Part shown: piece after piece, positions 24,270 through 33,855 of the stretch
Position numbering within the stretch: the first letter of the stretch is position 1
How the letters are laid out: every line of letters starts with the position of its first letter
NCBI RefSeq assembly: GCF_020144665.1
Contig: NZ_JAAHBQ010000015.1
Coordinates: forward strand, 1 to 64,000
Reading direction: 5' to 3'
Length of the DNA: 64,000 bases
Origin: Oscillatoria salina IIICB1
Lineage (GTDB): Bacteria; Cyanobacteriota; Cyanobacteriia; Cyanobacteriales; SIO1D9
Program-made: the position numbers and the translations under genes
Notes under the pieces: model-generated
Databases searched by the model: none
Seen by the model: only the letters and a program-made list of their open reading frames with translations
Told to the model about the DNA's origin: nothing

Positions 24270-25949
24270 TTGGCTGCATCGGGGCTAAATTTCGAGAAGC
24301 ATTTACCAGCATTTTCGCGTTGGAGATGGGATAATTGGACATTTTTCGCGATCGCGATCGCCTTTTTAATCTCGACACCAGTGATGGTTGTCTTAGCAAG
24401 CATCTTTACTGACTCTGGCGAAATTTGGAGTCATTTAGTCTCTACTGTATTAATAAGTTATATCATTAATTCGCTGGGATTAATGCTTGGTGTTAGCGTT
24501 GGGGTGTTACTCATTGGGGTAGGAACGGCTTGGTTAGTCACGATGTGTCGCTTTTGGTGGAGTAATATTTTTGAGTGGGGGTTATTGTTACCTTTAGCCG
24601 CACCAGCTTATTTATTAGCTTACACTTATACGAATATGCTCGATTATTTCGGACCAGTGCAAACCTGGTTGCGAAATTTGTTTGGTTGGAGTAGTGTCGC
24701 TGATTATTGGTTTCCTGACATTCGTTCCCTTCCCGGCGCGATCGCCATGTTAGTTTTGGTACTCTATCCTTATGTTTATCTCTTAGCGCGAGTAGCTTTC
24801 CTCGAACAATGTACTTGTACTTTAGAAGCTAGTCGTTCTCTCGGTTGCACTCCTTGGCGTAGTTTTGTAACTGTTGCCATACCTTTAGCACGACCTGCAA
24901 TTATAGCAGGTTTAGCGCTCGCTTTGATGGAAACTTTAAGCGATTTTGGGACAGTTAAATTTTTTGGAGTCAATACCTTTACTACAGGTATTTATCGTAC
25001 TTGGTTAGGTATGGGAGAAAGAGCAGCAGCAGCACAACTTTCAGCAGTTTTGATGATTTTTATCTTCGTCTTAATTTTGCTCGAACGTTGGTCGCGCAGT
25101 CAATCCCGTTATTACCAAAGTCGCAGTCATTACCAATCACAGTCTAAATTTCAGCTAGGAGGAATAAGAGCAATTTTAGCAGCGATCGCTTGTTTGCTGC
25201 CTGTTGCTTTCGGCTTTCTCATTCCCGCAGCTTACCTATTACAAATGACAATTGCTAACGCGGAGAAAACCATCAATCAGGAATTTTTCAATCTTGCCAG
25301 TCACAGCTTAATTTTAGCAACAATTACAGCCGGATTAGGTTTAGCGATCGCGCTTATTTTAGCTTACGGACAGCGTCTCCGTCCTAACTTATTGATGCGT
25401 TTTGCAGTTCGCATCGCAGCAATGGGTTATGCTATACCAGGTTCAGTTATTGCTGTGGGGGTACTTATTCCCATCGGACGCTTCGATAACACCCTCGATA
25501 GCTGGATGCGTGCTAATTTGGGGATTTCTACAGGTTTACTCCTCAGTGGGACAATTACCGCTTTAGTCTTCGCTTACCTAGTACGCTTTTTAGCCGTCTC
25601 TTTCAACAGCGTAGAATCTAGCTTAGGTAAAATTAAACCTAGTTTAGACGATGCAGCTCGTAGTCTCGGACACAATCCTAGCAGCACCTTAGTTAAAGTT
25701 CACGCACCTTTGATGTCTGGAGGAATGCTCACTGCGGCAATGTTAGTCTTTGTCGATGTCATGAAAGAATTACCAGCAACTTTAGTCATTCGTCCCTTTA
25801 ACTTTGATACCCTCGCTGTCCAAGTTTATCAGTACGCATCCGACGAACGACTCATCGAAGCCGCAGCACCCGCACTAGCGATCGTTTTAGTCGGGATTAT
25901 ACCAGTTATTTTCTTAAGTTTGAGAATTGCTAAATCCCGCCCCAGTTAG
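24270..25949 (+). CDS. futB: Fe3+-type ABC transporter permease, two fused domains (FutB/FbpB-like)
   Basis: The roughly 559-residue protein has about 12 transmembrane helices in two permease halves. Each half has an EAA-type loop: LEASRSLGCTPWRSFVTVAIPLARP in the first and LDDAARSLGHNPSSTLVKVHAPLM in the second. This fused layout is typical of FbpB/FutB and ThiP. I place the start at the TTG at 24270, preceded by GGGAGGAGAGG; the upstream TTG at 24243 lacks such a site. It is divergent from the ATPase at 22752. Ferric iron is the most likely substrate, supported weakly by the Fur-like site upstream. Confidence 0.88.
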   Translation: MAASGLNFEKHLPAFSRWRWDNWTFFAIAIAFLISTPVMVVLASIFTDSGEIWSHLVSTVLISYIINSLGLMLGVSVGVLLIGVGTAWLVTMCRFWWSNIFEWGLLLPLAAPAYLLAYTYTNMLDYFGPVQTWLRNLFGWSSVADYWFPDIRSLPGAIAMLVLVLYPYVYLLARVAFLEQCTCTLEASRSLGCTPWRSFVTVAIPLARPAIIAGLALALMETLSDFGTVKFFGVNTFTTGIYRTWLGMGERAAAAQLSAVLMIFIFVLILLERWSRSQSRYYQSRSHYQSQSKFQLGGIRAILAAIACLLPVAFGFLIPAAYLLQMTIANAEKTINQEFFNLASHSLILATITAGLGLAIALILAYGQRLRPNLLMRFAVRIAAMGYAIPGSVIAVGVLIPIGRFDNTLDSWMRANLGISTGLLLSGTITALVFAYLVRFLAVSFNSVESSLGKIKPSLDDAARSLGHNPSSTLVKVHAPLMSGGMLTAAMLVFVDVMKELPATLVIRPFNFDTLAVQVYQYASDERLIEAAAPALAIVLVGIIPVIFLSLRIAKSRPS

Positions 25950-25984
25950 ACGGAAACTAGCAAAATTTTCCCCCATCTCATTTT

Positions 25985-26182
25985 CTAATCACTTTCCTCC
26001 TGAATAATTTCAAAATCTGACTCCTCCAAAGATAGCAGCACTGACTCAGTAGCACCCGCAAAGGTACTTTCGTCCAATTTTACTATCCAGCGCCCCGATT
26101 CTTCCCTTGCTTGGATGCGTCCGCAAGTTCCCGCAGCATAAAGAGGATAAAGCACTCGCACTCTCGTTCCTATCTCGACCAT
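25985..26182 (-). CDS. small conserved SH3/KOW-like protein
   Basis: The 65-residue protein starts MVEIGTRVRVLYPLYAAGTCG and has a compact beta pattern (TRVRVLYP, CGRIQAREE, RWIVKLD) that resembles small SH3- or KOW-like folds found in cyanobacteria. The C-terminal tail is acidic. Length and codon use look genuine, but the family is not named with certainty. It converges with the permease gene, 35 bases away. Confidence 0.68.
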   Translation of the reverse strand: MVEIGTRVRVLYPLYAAGTCGRIQAREESGRWIVKLDESTFAGATESVLLSLEESDFEIIQEESD

Positions 26183-26548
26183 TCAACATTACAAAATTTA
26201 ATTCGATCTTTACGTCGAGAATAATTTTACTTTAACCATGAGTTAACCTCAAAATAACTTTATTTTTACTCAGACTGCCTCCGAGCCGTAGACCTGGGGA
26301 AAGCGTTACAGTGAAGGTAAGCTCATAGCGATCGCGGGCTAGTTCCCTCGTAAGTAAGACAGCGATCTACCTTAAGTAACTTTTCAACTAGACTCAGGGA
26401 ACATAAAATCGATAGAGGATGTCTACAGCAAATAGCAGATAATAGTACAAGTGGGTTCGTTCTGATTCAGTGAGCAAAAAGAGCGAACTCAAAGCAGATC
26501 TGTGCTTTAAACCTTAAGTTAGTTAAGAAAAAAGAACAAACGCGATCG
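26183..26548. other. intergenic region with possible structured leader
   Basis: This 366-base stretch precedes the gene at 26549. AAGGTA (26314-26319) and TACCTT (about 26369-26374) could pair across a GC-richer segment containing GCGATCGC, which suggests a structured 5' leader. I recognise no known riboswitch or small RNA. No frame with protein-like features is seen. Confidence 0.3.
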
Positions 26549-27418
26549 ATGAATACATTTTTAAAAGCCTCATTTATTGGATGCTTAATTGCTATTTCAG
26601 GAACAATTTCCTCAACAGGATTAGCTGCAACTACCAAACCAGACAGTTTCCAATCTAATCAAACGCTACTTCTCGCCCAATATCCGGAAGAAAATTCCCG
26701 AACTGGCGAACAAATCACCCGACTATTAACAGAATTAGAAAGAAATATCGATAGTTTTCGGCAAACTATTGAAGGTAAAAACATCGAAGATGCAATCAAC
26801 GATCGCACTCTCGATCTTCGTCAAGCAGTAGATAATCTCCACGACAGTTTTCGTGGTGTTCGTCGCAACCGCAATCAAATAGATGATGATTTACAGCTAG
26901 TTACCAACTTGCGCAATTCTCTGAATAATACGATCGAAAATACGAGAAATCTTGATAACGAAGTTGAAAACCAGTGGGATGATATTGAAGATAGTTTAGA
27001 CGATGTAGAAGAATTGCTAACAGACGCAGATAATTCAGATACAATTATTGGTCAATTTCCTGACGAAGACTCTCGACGCGGTCAAAAAATCAATCAAGCT
27101 TTAACTTTATTAGAGGAAGATATCGACGATTTCACTGAAGAATTAAGGACTACTAACGTCGAACAATTAATTAACGATCGCACTAGGGATCTCCGACGCG
27201 CAGTTAATAATCTCCATGATAGTTTCCGAGGAATTAACGGGCGAAATCGAAACCAAATTGATAATGATTTTGCTGAAGTAATCAGACTGCGAAATAGTAT
27301 TAGTGGTTCTTTGCTCGATCGTTCTCAAGAAGATCGCAATCAAATTAATTGGGAATTAGAAAATGAATGGGGTGGAGTTTATTGGAAAATTAGTTTGTTA
27401 GAAACTTTGTTGGATTAA
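26549..27418 (+). CDS. secreted helical protein with internal duplication
   Basis: The 289-residue protein has a signal peptide (about 1-26). Two similar halves of about 115 residues follow. Both open with (Y/F)P(E/D)E(N/D)SR and contain NDRTxDLRxAVxNLHDSFRG and RNRNQIDxD. The composition is rich in Asp, Asn, Glu and Arg with predicted long helices. I do not recognise a named family; two tandem helical-bundle domains are the simplest reading. It probably acts in the periplasm or outside the cell. A long leader with pairing potential precedes it. Confidence 0.78.
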   Translation: MNTFLKASFIGCLIAISGTISSTGLAATTKPDSFQSNQTLLLAQYPEENSRTGEQITRLLTELERNIDSFRQTIEGKNIEDAINDRTLDLRQAVDNLHDSFRGVRRNRNQIDDDLQLVTNLRNSLNNTIENTRNLDNEVENQWDDIEDSLDDVEELLTDADNSDTIIGQFPDEDSRRGQKINQALTLLEEDIDDFTEELRTTNVEQLINDRTRDLRRAVNNLHDSFRGINGRNRNQIDNDFAEVIRLRNSISGSLLDRSQEDRNQINWELENEWGGVYWKISLLETLLD

Positions 27419-27722
27419 GATTAGTTTGATATTTGGTAATTGGTAGTTGGTGGCGATCGCTTCCCCCGATTTACCAGTTACCCAGTATCTGGATTTGTCT
27501 TTAATAACTTGTTAAAATAAAGCATTGGGTAAGGCGATCGCCTTACTCTCAGGAAAAATCGCTTATTTCCATGTTTTTTGTGAAAAAGAAGCAACTAAAT
27601 AATAATTACCTGTAAAGTCGAAGTATCGGGAGGTGAAGCAGTATATTTGGCTCAAGAACAAACGCTCGCTGACAAACTATACTTAATAAGCGTTGCTGTA
27701 TACTTAGAAATTGGAGGGAAAA

Positions 27723-28271
27723 ATGGCAAAATTACAACTAGAAAATAACACTATTTATACTAACTTAGAAGATATCGCTCGCGAATTAGCACCCTTGAAT
27801 GTAGAATTAAATTATTGGCAAATTGACGATCCAGAAACTCGCAACTTATTAGCTCAAGAAACCCTGACCGATACACAAAAAGAACAGGTATTACAAAGCT
27901 TAGACAATTATTTCCAGCATCTCAAAGAAACCGCAGGCTATCAAGATCGCGACCTAATTGTTTTGCATCCAAATACACCCAATCTTGATACTTTACTGTC
28001 AAAATTCGATCGCTGTCACACTCATGCAGATGCCGAAGTTCGCTATATTATTGATGGTGAAGGCATCTTTGGTTTTGTCCGTCCCGATGGAACGCAAGTC
28101 GAGTTAACTATTCACCCAGAAGAATATATTAACGTACCCGCCAGAGTTGAACATTGGTTTCGTTTGACTGACTCGCGCCGTGTTAAAGCTGTGCGTTATT
28201 TTACCACTACCGAAGGTTGGATTCCTGAATATACGGATACAGAAATTCGTTTGTCAGTTACCAGTGGATAG
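27723..28271 (+). CDS. mtnD: acireductone dioxygenase
   Basis: The cupin protein (182 residues from the ATG at 27723, GGAGGG upstream) has the metal-binding motifs of acireductone dioxygenase: HTHADAEVRYI (two His and a Glu) and the later His in VPARVEHWF. The enzyme oxidises acireductone in the methionine salvage pathway; Fe gives the salvage product and Ni an off-pathway product. No other salvage genes are adjacent. The upstream region has an 18-bp palindrome centred on HIP1 at 27529-27546. Confidence 0.95.
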   Translation: MAKLQLENNTIYTNLEDIARELAPLNVELNYWQIDDPETRNLLAQETLTDTQKEQVLQSLDNYFQHLKETAGYQDRDLIVLHPNTPNLDTLLSKFDRCHTHADAEVRYIIDGEGIFGFVRPDGTQVELTIHPEEYINVPARVEHWFRLTDSRRVKAVRYFTTTEGWIPEYTDTEIRLSVTSG

Positions 28272-28281
28272 TAGTTAACAC

Positions 28282-28354
28282 TCCACTGGCTAAAGCCGAG
28301 TGGATTCTTGTTTCATCAAGTTTGTCTAGTTTAAAGCCATTACTAGCTTTAAAC
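28282..28354. terminator. two hairpins between convergent mtnD and COP23 genes
   Basis: Hairpin 1 pairs TCCACT (28282-28287) with AGTGGA (28299-28304) and extends inward through GGC/GCC with one bulge. Hairpin 2 is a perfect 9-bp stem, GTTTAAAGC (28329-28337) with GCTTTAAAC (28346-28354), around an 8-base loop. They lie between two convergent genes, so a bidirectional terminator is likely. Neither has a clean T-run. Confidence 0.55.
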
Positions 28355-28375
28355 CCAAACTTTTCGGTAATTATC

Positions 28376-28990
28376 TCAACCATCTTCGCTAACTTGGAAA
28401 GAAGCATCAACTAAAGCTTCCAAGGAAACAAACTCAGGCAAATCGTCACTTTCCTCAACTGTACTTTCACCTGCTTTTCCTTGAGCAAAATTATCTAATT
28501 TCTTGAGTGCAAAAGCAGGATTTGCACGATTCTGTTCATTCAAGGTGAAGAGTTGATTAGCAGAATTACAGCTTTCCTGTGACTTGACGAGACAAATCAC
28601 TGTATAACCATCAACATCACCGTAGGTAAGCTCCAAATTAGTTAATTCACCACCATTATTTTTCACTGCTTGAGTCAATTTCTCGGAAACGTGCTGACAT
28701 CTTTTTTCTGGAGTCCATTTTTCGCCAAATTCTACAGTTTGCCAACTAATAATCGGAGAAGAAGAAACATTTCCTCTTTGAGCAATTGTCGCCCAACTAC
28801 CTTGTTGCTGTACGCAGTTGAAAATAGTAGTTTCGGTATTGGTATCGGCTAATTCAGTGTTGACTGGTTCCTCGGTTGGGGGAAGATTAGTTTGCCGCGA
28901 ACAAGCTACGATACCGGATAAAATTATACTAGCGAGTAAGGCTGGTGTGGTAATTTTCGTAATTTGGCTAGTTACAGTCCGCATTTTCAT
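28376..28990 (-). CDS. COP23-domain lipoprotein
   Basis: The 204-residue protein has a lipoprotein signal (lipobox GIVAC near residue 30). The domain from about 55 to 165 matches COP23: FNCVQQQGSWATIAQ, ISWQTVEFGEKWTPEKRCQHVS, DVDGYTVICL, LFTLNEQN. COP23 was described as a circadian-oscillating membrane protein of a cyanobacterium; its function is unknown. Cysteines at the domain start and in RCQH, VICL and SCN could form disulfides outside the cytoplasm. An acidic tail ends the protein. Confidence 0.88.
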   Translation of the reverse strand: MKMRTVTSQITKITTPALLASIILSGIVACSRQTNLPPTEEPVNTELADTNTETTIFNCVQQQGSWATIAQRGNVSSSPIISWQTVEFGEKWTPEKRCQHVSEKLTQAVKNNGGELTNLELTYGDVDGYTVICLVKSQESCNSANQLFTLNEQNRANPAFALKKLDNFAQGKAGESTVEESDDLPEFVSLEALVDASFQVSEDG

Positions 28991-29113
28991 TCTCGGCTAA
29001 CAGCATTTACTTTATTTAAATATGGTTTGCAGGTTAGAGACAAGATAAGTTGTCAATTAGGTAGCTTCAGAGGGCTGTTCCCTGTTAAAATCAGGGAACG
29101 AAAAAAGTGAGGA

Positions 29114-30709
29114 TTAGCTAACTTTTCGGGCTTGTTCTTCAGCGTAGGTGAGCATTTCTCCAGAATGAAGGCGTTGAAGGTAATTTTCTAAGTCTCTGGC
29201 GACTTGGTTAGAGAGGAAGTAGGCTCCGAATAAATTAGGAAATGCCATTGCTAAAAGCATTCCGTCGCTGAAGTCGATTACGGGTCCTGGTTTAACTATT
29301 GCACCGATGAAGATAGCGAGTAAAAAGAAAATTTTGTAGATAATTAAGCTGTTTTCTCCGAAGAGGTATTCCCAGCAACGTTCGCCGTAGTAACTCCAAG
29401 AAATCATCGTGGAGAAGGCGAAGAGAAAAACGGCTAAGGCGAGGATGGCGGGAAACCATGCTAAAACGGTGCCGTAGGCGGCGCTAGTGAGGGCTGCACC
29501 TGCGCCACTATCTCGGAGGGGGGCAAATTCGGGGTTGTTGTAAGCTCCGGTGATGACGATGACGAGGGCGGTCATGTTACAAACGATTACAGTGTCGATA
29601 AAGGGTTCGAGGAGGGCGACGATACCTTCGCGGATGGGTTCTTCGGTTCTGGCGGCTGAGTGGGCGATCGCGGCACTTCCTAGTCCGGCTTCGTTGGAAA
29701 ATGCGGAACGTCTTACTCCTTGGACGATTACGCCGATTATACCTCCTTCTATGGCTCTAGGGTTAAATGCTCTGCTGATGATTATTCCGAAGGCGGTGGG
29801 AATTTCGCTAAAGTTGAGGAGCAATATTAGTAAGGATGCAATGACATAGATAATGCACATTACCGGAACGATCGCCCCTGCTACCATGCCGATTCTTTTG
29901 ATTCCGCCAATAATTACTAGGGCGACTAAGGCAACAACTATTAAACCGTAAACCCAGGCAGGGATGAAGGGTAGAACTCCAGCAACGGCTTCGTAGGATT
30001 GATTTGATTGAAACATACTGCCGCCACCGAATGCGCCGCCGATCGCGAATAAGGAGAAGGCGATCGCGAAAATTTTCCCCAAGGTTACGAAACCAATTTC
30101 GCCTAAGCCTCTTGACAAATAACGCATTGGTCCGCCGGAAATTGTCCCGTCTGGCTTGACGAGGCGATATTTTTGACCGAGGGTACATTCGACGAATTTG
30201 CTACTCATGCCGAGTAAACCTGCGATCGTCATCCAGAATACTGCACCCGGACCGCCGACGCTCACGGCGATCGCTACCCCGGCAATGTTTCCTAATCCTA
30301 CTGTGGCTGACAGAGCTGTTGCTAGTGCTTGAAAGTGGGTTACTTCTCCTTCTTCTTCGGGATCGTCATATTTGCCTCTGACAACGTCGATGGCGTGTTT
30401 AAAGCCGCGAATATTAATCAGTTTCATCCGAATTGTAAAGAAGATGGCAGCGATAATTAGCCACGCAACGATCAAGGGAATACCTGTCCCGGCATCGAAG
30501 AAAAGGATACCAAAGACGATCTTGTTGACAAACCAGGTGAAGCCTTGGTTAATTCCTTGGAAGAAACTGTTACTAGCTTGTTCATCTTGAGCCAAGACTG
30601 TGGTGGGAATTGATAACAGAAATAGCAATAAGTATAGCCAAGCTTGTTTCCTCATAATTTTCCACAACGAATTGATTTTTTTTTGATAAGTACGAGTTTT
30701 TTGTACCAT
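29114..30709 (-). CDS. alanine/glycine:sodium symporter (AGCS family)
   Basis: The 531-residue membrane protein has about 11 helices and AGCS motifs such as ALSATVGLGNIAGVAIAVSVGGPGAVFWM, GPMRYLSRGLGE and RRSAFSNEAGLGSAAIAHSAA. It would import alanine or glycine with sodium. An N-terminal segment (LYLLLFLLSIPTTVLAQ, about 27-42) resembles a signal peptide and may be cleaved. The start at 30709 or the ATG 51 bases later are both possible. It is followed by no operon partner. Confidence 0.93.
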   Translation of the reverse strand: MVQKTRTYQKKINSLWKIMRKQAWLYLLLFLLSIPTTVLAQDEQASNSFFQGINQGFTWFVNKIVFGILFFDAGTGIPLIVAWLIIAAIFFTIRMKLINIRGFKHAIDVVRGKYDDPEEEGEVTHFQALATALSATVGLGNIAGVAIAVSVGGPGAVFWMTIAGLLGMSSKFVECTLGQKYRLVKPDGTISGGPMRYLSRGLGEIGFVTLGKIFAIAFSLFAIGGAFGGGSMFQSNQSYEAVAGVLPFIPAWVYGLIVVALVALVIIGGIKRIGMVAGAIVPVMCIIYVIASLLILLLNFSEIPTAFGIIISRAFNPRAIEGGIIGVIVQGVRRSAFSNEAGLGSAAIAHSAARTEEPIREGIVALLEPFIDTVIVCNMTALVIVITGAYNNPEFAPLRDSGAGAALTSAAYGTVLAWFPAILALAVFLFAFSTMISWSYYGERCWEYLFGENSLIIYKIFFLLAIFIGAIVKPGPVIDFSDGMLLAMAFPNLFGAYFLSNQVARDLENYLQRLHSGEMLTYAEEQARKVS

Positions 30710-30850
30710 AAAACTTCTTAAAATATCGTTTTTCGGTTCGGGATTTGCTTGATAATAAGATTAAGATCGTCAAATTGGTTTATCTTACTACTGGGTAAAG
30801 ATAGACGATATTTATCGATCTTGCTATGATACCAAGAATTAGTAAAAATT

Positions 30851-31279
30851 ATGAGCTTAATTACCACTAATCGCGTTCTTGTCCCGATCGATTTTTCGAC
30901 AGAATCTTGGCAAGCTCTTGCAGAAACTAGGGATTTTGTCAATGATTCAGCCAATATTTATGTTATTCATGTTTTACCTCATTTGAATCCTGCCGATCCA
31001 GGCGTAGCATGGAATACGGTTAACGATCGCACTCGCAAGCAAAATGTTGAAAAAAATCTCCTCGAACAGTTATCTGCACCTAAATATCAAGGAATTAACT
31101 ATTATGTTGCCATTGGCGATCCGAGTTCGCAAATTATTGATTATGCTAAAAACGAGAATATTGAGCTAATCGTGATTCCTTCTCATGGTTATACTGGTTT
31201 GAAGCGTTTTTTCTTGGGATCTGTGGCTGAGAAGGTTGTTCGGTTTTCCCATTGTCCGGTATTGGTTTTGCGTCGTTAG
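30851..31279 (+). CDS. UspA-family universal stress protein
   Basis: The 142-residue single-domain protein has the ATP-binding Usp layout: VLVPIDFSTESWQAL at the N-terminus, GDPSSQIIDYAKNENIELIVI, and the phosphate loop SHGYTGLKRFFLGSVAEKVV followed by CPVLVLRR. The loop is intact (G-x2-G-x8-G-S), so nucleotide binding is expected. It is divergent from the alanine symporter gene. Its specific role is unknown. Confidence 0.93.
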   Translation: MSLITTNRVLVPIDFSTESWQALAETRDFVNDSANIYVIHVLPHLNPADPGVAWNTVNDRTRKQNVEKNLLEQLSAPKYQGINYYVAIGDPSSQIIDYAKNENIELIVIPSHGYTGLKRFFLGSVAEKVVRFSHCPVLVLRR

Positions 31280-31342
31280 GTTTCCTCTTCAGGCGATCGC
31301 GCGAGCGATAAATTCCTTGATTATTATATAGTCAAAAAATGT

Positions 31343-31672
31343 TTAACTTGGTTCGTCAATTCCTTGATGGTGATGGGAATGATGCGGCTCAATTTTTGAC
31401 GAAATGTCTTGACTTTTTAGACTTTCTGTGTTTTCTAAGCCTGACGTTCGTTCTGCTTGTCGCAGACGATACAATTCCCCAGCAATGTTTTCTAATGCTG
31501 ACAATCTTTGCTCGACTTCTGAGAGCCGATCTTGACAGGATGTAATTCCTAAATAACTCCTGAGAGCCGCGATCGTAATTTCTGATTTTGACTGCCCAGT
31601 TTCTTTCATCCGAGCAGCGATCGCTTCATCTATCTCTGGGGGGATTCTAACACCAAGAAATGGGTTGGGCAT
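31343..31672 (-). CDS. ribbon-helix-helix (CopG-like) protein
   Basis: The protein of about 109 residues begins with a ribbon-helix-helix domain (FLGVRIPPEIDEAIAARMKE, then SKSEITIAALRSYLG), as in CopG/Arc-type DNA-binding proteins. A coiled coil follows (RLSEVEQRLSALENIAGELY) and the tail is His-rich (HHSHHH near residue 100). No toxin gene is adjacent, so an antitoxin role is not supported. The ATG at 31672 is used; an upstream TTG at 31681 is the alternative. Confidence 0.75.
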   Translation of the reverse strand: MPNPFLGVRIPPEIDEAIAARMKETGQSKSEITIAALRSYLGITSCQDRLSEVEQRLSALENIAGELYRLRQAERTSGLENTESLKSQDISSKIEPHHSHHHQGIDEPS

Positions 31673-31951
31673 TGCCTTCAACCGCTTGCAACTTAATGTA
31701 AGTGATGATAACAGCCTCTTGTCAAGTATATTTGAGTTATCACAATGAATTCACTATTATATAAGTTGACACTCACCTTGTGTAAATTTAAGTTAAGATA
31801 TCAGCTAAATTTGATACCGTTTTTCCTACAAACTTCGGTGCTGTTACGGTTTACTGGGAAAAAGTAAAGCTGTAATCTTTTTACAGCTAGGGCTTGGAAA
31901 AGTATAACAAAATGTGTTATCATTTTGATAACGACAAAAAAATAAAAGCCT

Positions 31952-31967
31952 CTTACACCTGTGTAAG
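31952..31967. promoter_or_regulatory. 16-bp palindrome upstream of rpaB
   Basis: CTTACACCTGTGTAAG is an inverted repeat of 7-bp arms with a 2-base centre, 184 bases before the rpaB start. It could bind a dimeric regulator. The rest of the 469-base region 31682-32150 is AT-rich; I could not identify a convincing HLR1 (RpaB) site or a complete promoter. Confidence 0.35.
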
Positions 31968-32150
31968 TAATCAAATGATTAACAGCAGATTAAAAAATTT
32001 ATCACTTAAAAAACTGTCACTTATACCCGATTGAGGTAATAATTTTAAGCTGTGGCAGTTAATTTGAATAAACTTTTATTTGCTCGCAGGTGGGAAAACT
32101 TTAAAAAGACAAAAAAATTACCGCAGACTCAGCAAGGAGTATAGATAAAC

Positions 32151-32894
32151 GTGGAAAACCACAAGGGAAAAATCCTCGTGGTAGACGACGAAGCTGCCGT
32201 CCGCCGTATCTTGAAAACGCGCCTAACTATGGTTGGTTACAACGTCTTAACCGCCGCCGATGGTCACGAAGCATTAGACATTTTTGCTTCTGCGTTACCA
32301 GATTTAGTTGTTTTAGATGTAATGATGCCCCGAAAAGATGGTTATGAAGTTTGCCAAGAAATGCGCAAAGAATCGGATGTTCCGATTATTATGCTTACTG
32401 CTTTAGGGGATGTATCAGATCGAATTACAGGGCTACAATTTGGCGCCGATGACTATTTAGTAAAGCCTTTTTCACCGAAAGAATTAGAAGCAAGAATTAG
32501 CTCGATTTTGCGTCGGTTTCAGAAAAAAAACTCGCTCAACGGTAATCTTCCTAATTCTGGAGTTTTACAAGTTGGTACGCTTTACGTTGATGCGAACAAG
32601 CGCCGGGTTTATTTAGGTAATGAACTGGTACGACTGACGGAAATAGAATTTAACTTACTACAACTTTTAGTGGAAAATTCTGGGGAACCTGTCTCTCGTG
32701 CTGATATTTTGAGGAAAATCTGGGGATACTCACCACAAGCACGTGCAGATCTACGAGTGGTTGATGTGCATATCTCTCGTTTGCGAGGCAAAATTGAAGA
32801 AGATCCTCGAAATCCAGAATTTATTATTACTGAGCGTGGTACAGGTTATTCATTTCAGCGTCTTGTGAGTTTACCCCAAGCCGCAGGTGCTTGA
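32151..32894 (+). CDS. rpaB: OmpR-family response regulator RpaB
   Basis: The 247-residue regulator has a receiver domain with Asp56 (LVVLDVMMPRKDGYE), Thr in IIMLTALGDVSDR and the Lys of LVKPFSPKELEARI. A winged-helix DNA-binding domain follows (LTEIEFNLLQLLVENSGEPVSR, VVDVHISRLRGKIEEDP). The sequence matches RpaB (Ycf27), the essential regulator of high-light and photosynthesis genes partnered with the kinase NblS, which is not in the window. The start is a GTG at 32151 after AGCAAGGAG. It converges with truB, 27 bases away. Confidence 0.95.
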   Translation: MENHKGKILVVDDEAAVRRILKTRLTMVGYNVLTAADGHEALDIFASALPDLVVLDVMMPRKDGYEVCQEMRKESDVPIIMLTALGDVSDRITGLQFGADDYLVKPFSPKELEARISSILRRFQKKNSLNGNLPNSGVLQVGTLYVDANKRRVYLGNELVRLTEIEFNLLQLLVENSGEPVSRADILRKIWGYSPQARADLRVVDVHISRLRGKIEEDPRNPEFIITERGTGYSFQRLVSLPQAAGA

Positions 32895-32921
32895 CAAAAC
32901 CCCATTTACCAATTATCTAAA

Positions 32922-33809
32922 TTAAGACGCTAAAACGACTTTTGGAAGCAAAAGTTGTTCTTTTTCAGATGCAACTATCTCCCCAATACCTAAAAAGCTT
33001 TCCTCTCCATAAACTTGAACGAAAAGGGAAGACTTTTTTTCCTGAGACAGATTAATTTTTTGTCCTTGACACCAGCGTTTTGCTTCGCTGCTAGCTAAAG
33101 TTACCCTGGGGAGATGAGACAAAACTTGTTCTGGTGAAGTTAGTTCAAACGTTCCCTCTGTTAAGCGATCTGATAATTCTTCAAAGGTGAGACTATCGGC
33201 TAGGTTTAAACCACAGCTTTCAGTACGCATTAAGTTTACCAAAGTTCCGCCAGTACCTACTGCCTCTCCTAAGTCCCTAGCGATCGCCCGAATATAAGTT
33301 CCCCCACCACAATTAATTGCTACTTCTAACTCCGGAAATTCCCCCGGATACCAAGCTAAAATTTCCAGTTTCGTTACTTCTACAATTCTACTCGGAACCT
33401 CCACTTTTTCCCCAGCCCTAGCTAACTCATACATCCGCTTTCCCTCGCGCTGAATTGCACTATAAGCTGGCGGGATTTGCTCAATTTTTCCGAGAAAATT
33501 ACTTAAGTGAGGTTCAATTTTTTCTAAACTTAAATCCGCCGTTGATTTAGTAGCAATAATTTCTCCTTCTAAATCGTCAGTAGTCATTTTTACACCAAAG
33601 CGGATTCTTGCGTGATAAGCTTTTGCTGTTGGTAAAAATTGTAACAATCTGGTTGCTTTGCCAATCGCAATTGGTAATACACCAGTCGCCGCCGGATCGA
33701 GGGTTCCACCATGTCCAACTCGCTTAATTTTTAACATTTTTCGCACTTTGGCGACGCAATCGTGAGATGTTAATCCAGCAGGTTTGTTTAAGTTAAGAAA
33801 ACCTAACAC
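32922..33809 (-). CDS. truB: tRNA pseudouridine-55 synthase TruB
   Basis: The 295-residue enzyme isomerises uridine 55 in the tRNA T-loop. It has [17 protein letters not shown] at the N-terminus and the catalytic Asp in [15 protein letters not shown], followed by the RNA-binding insert [19 protein letters not shown]. The C-terminal extension (about 220-290) has the small PUA-like character seen in many bacterial members. Length is normal. It has no operon partner on its strand; the upstream region holds the repeat cluster at 33856-34533. Confidence 0.96.
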   Translation of the reverse strand: MLGFLNLNKPAGLTSHDCVAKVRKMLKIKRVGHGGTLDPAATGVLPIAIGKATRLLQFLPTAKAYHARIRFGVKMTTDDLEGEIIATKSTADLSLEKIEPHLSNFLGKIEQIPPAYSAIQREGKRMYELARAGEKVEVPSRIVEVTKLEILAWYPGEFPELEVAINCGGGTYIRAIARDLGEAVGTGGTLVNLMRTESCGLNLADSLTFEELSDRLTEGTFELTSPEQVLSHLPRVTLASSEAKRWCQGQKINLSQEKKSSLFVQVYGEESFLGIGEIVASEKEQLLLPKVVLAS

Positions 33810-33855
33810 AGTCCTAATATTAAGAATTGAATATTTGTTAGCAATTATACTATTT

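Noticed and set aside
30582-30954. Short minus-strand frames upstream of the alanine symporter
   Set aside because: They overlap the symporter N-terminus and the uspA start, with no domain or ribosome site.
31682-32150. HLR1 (RpaB) binding site upstream of rpaB
   Set aside because: TTACA-like words occur but not as properly spaced direct repeats, so the call is not supported.
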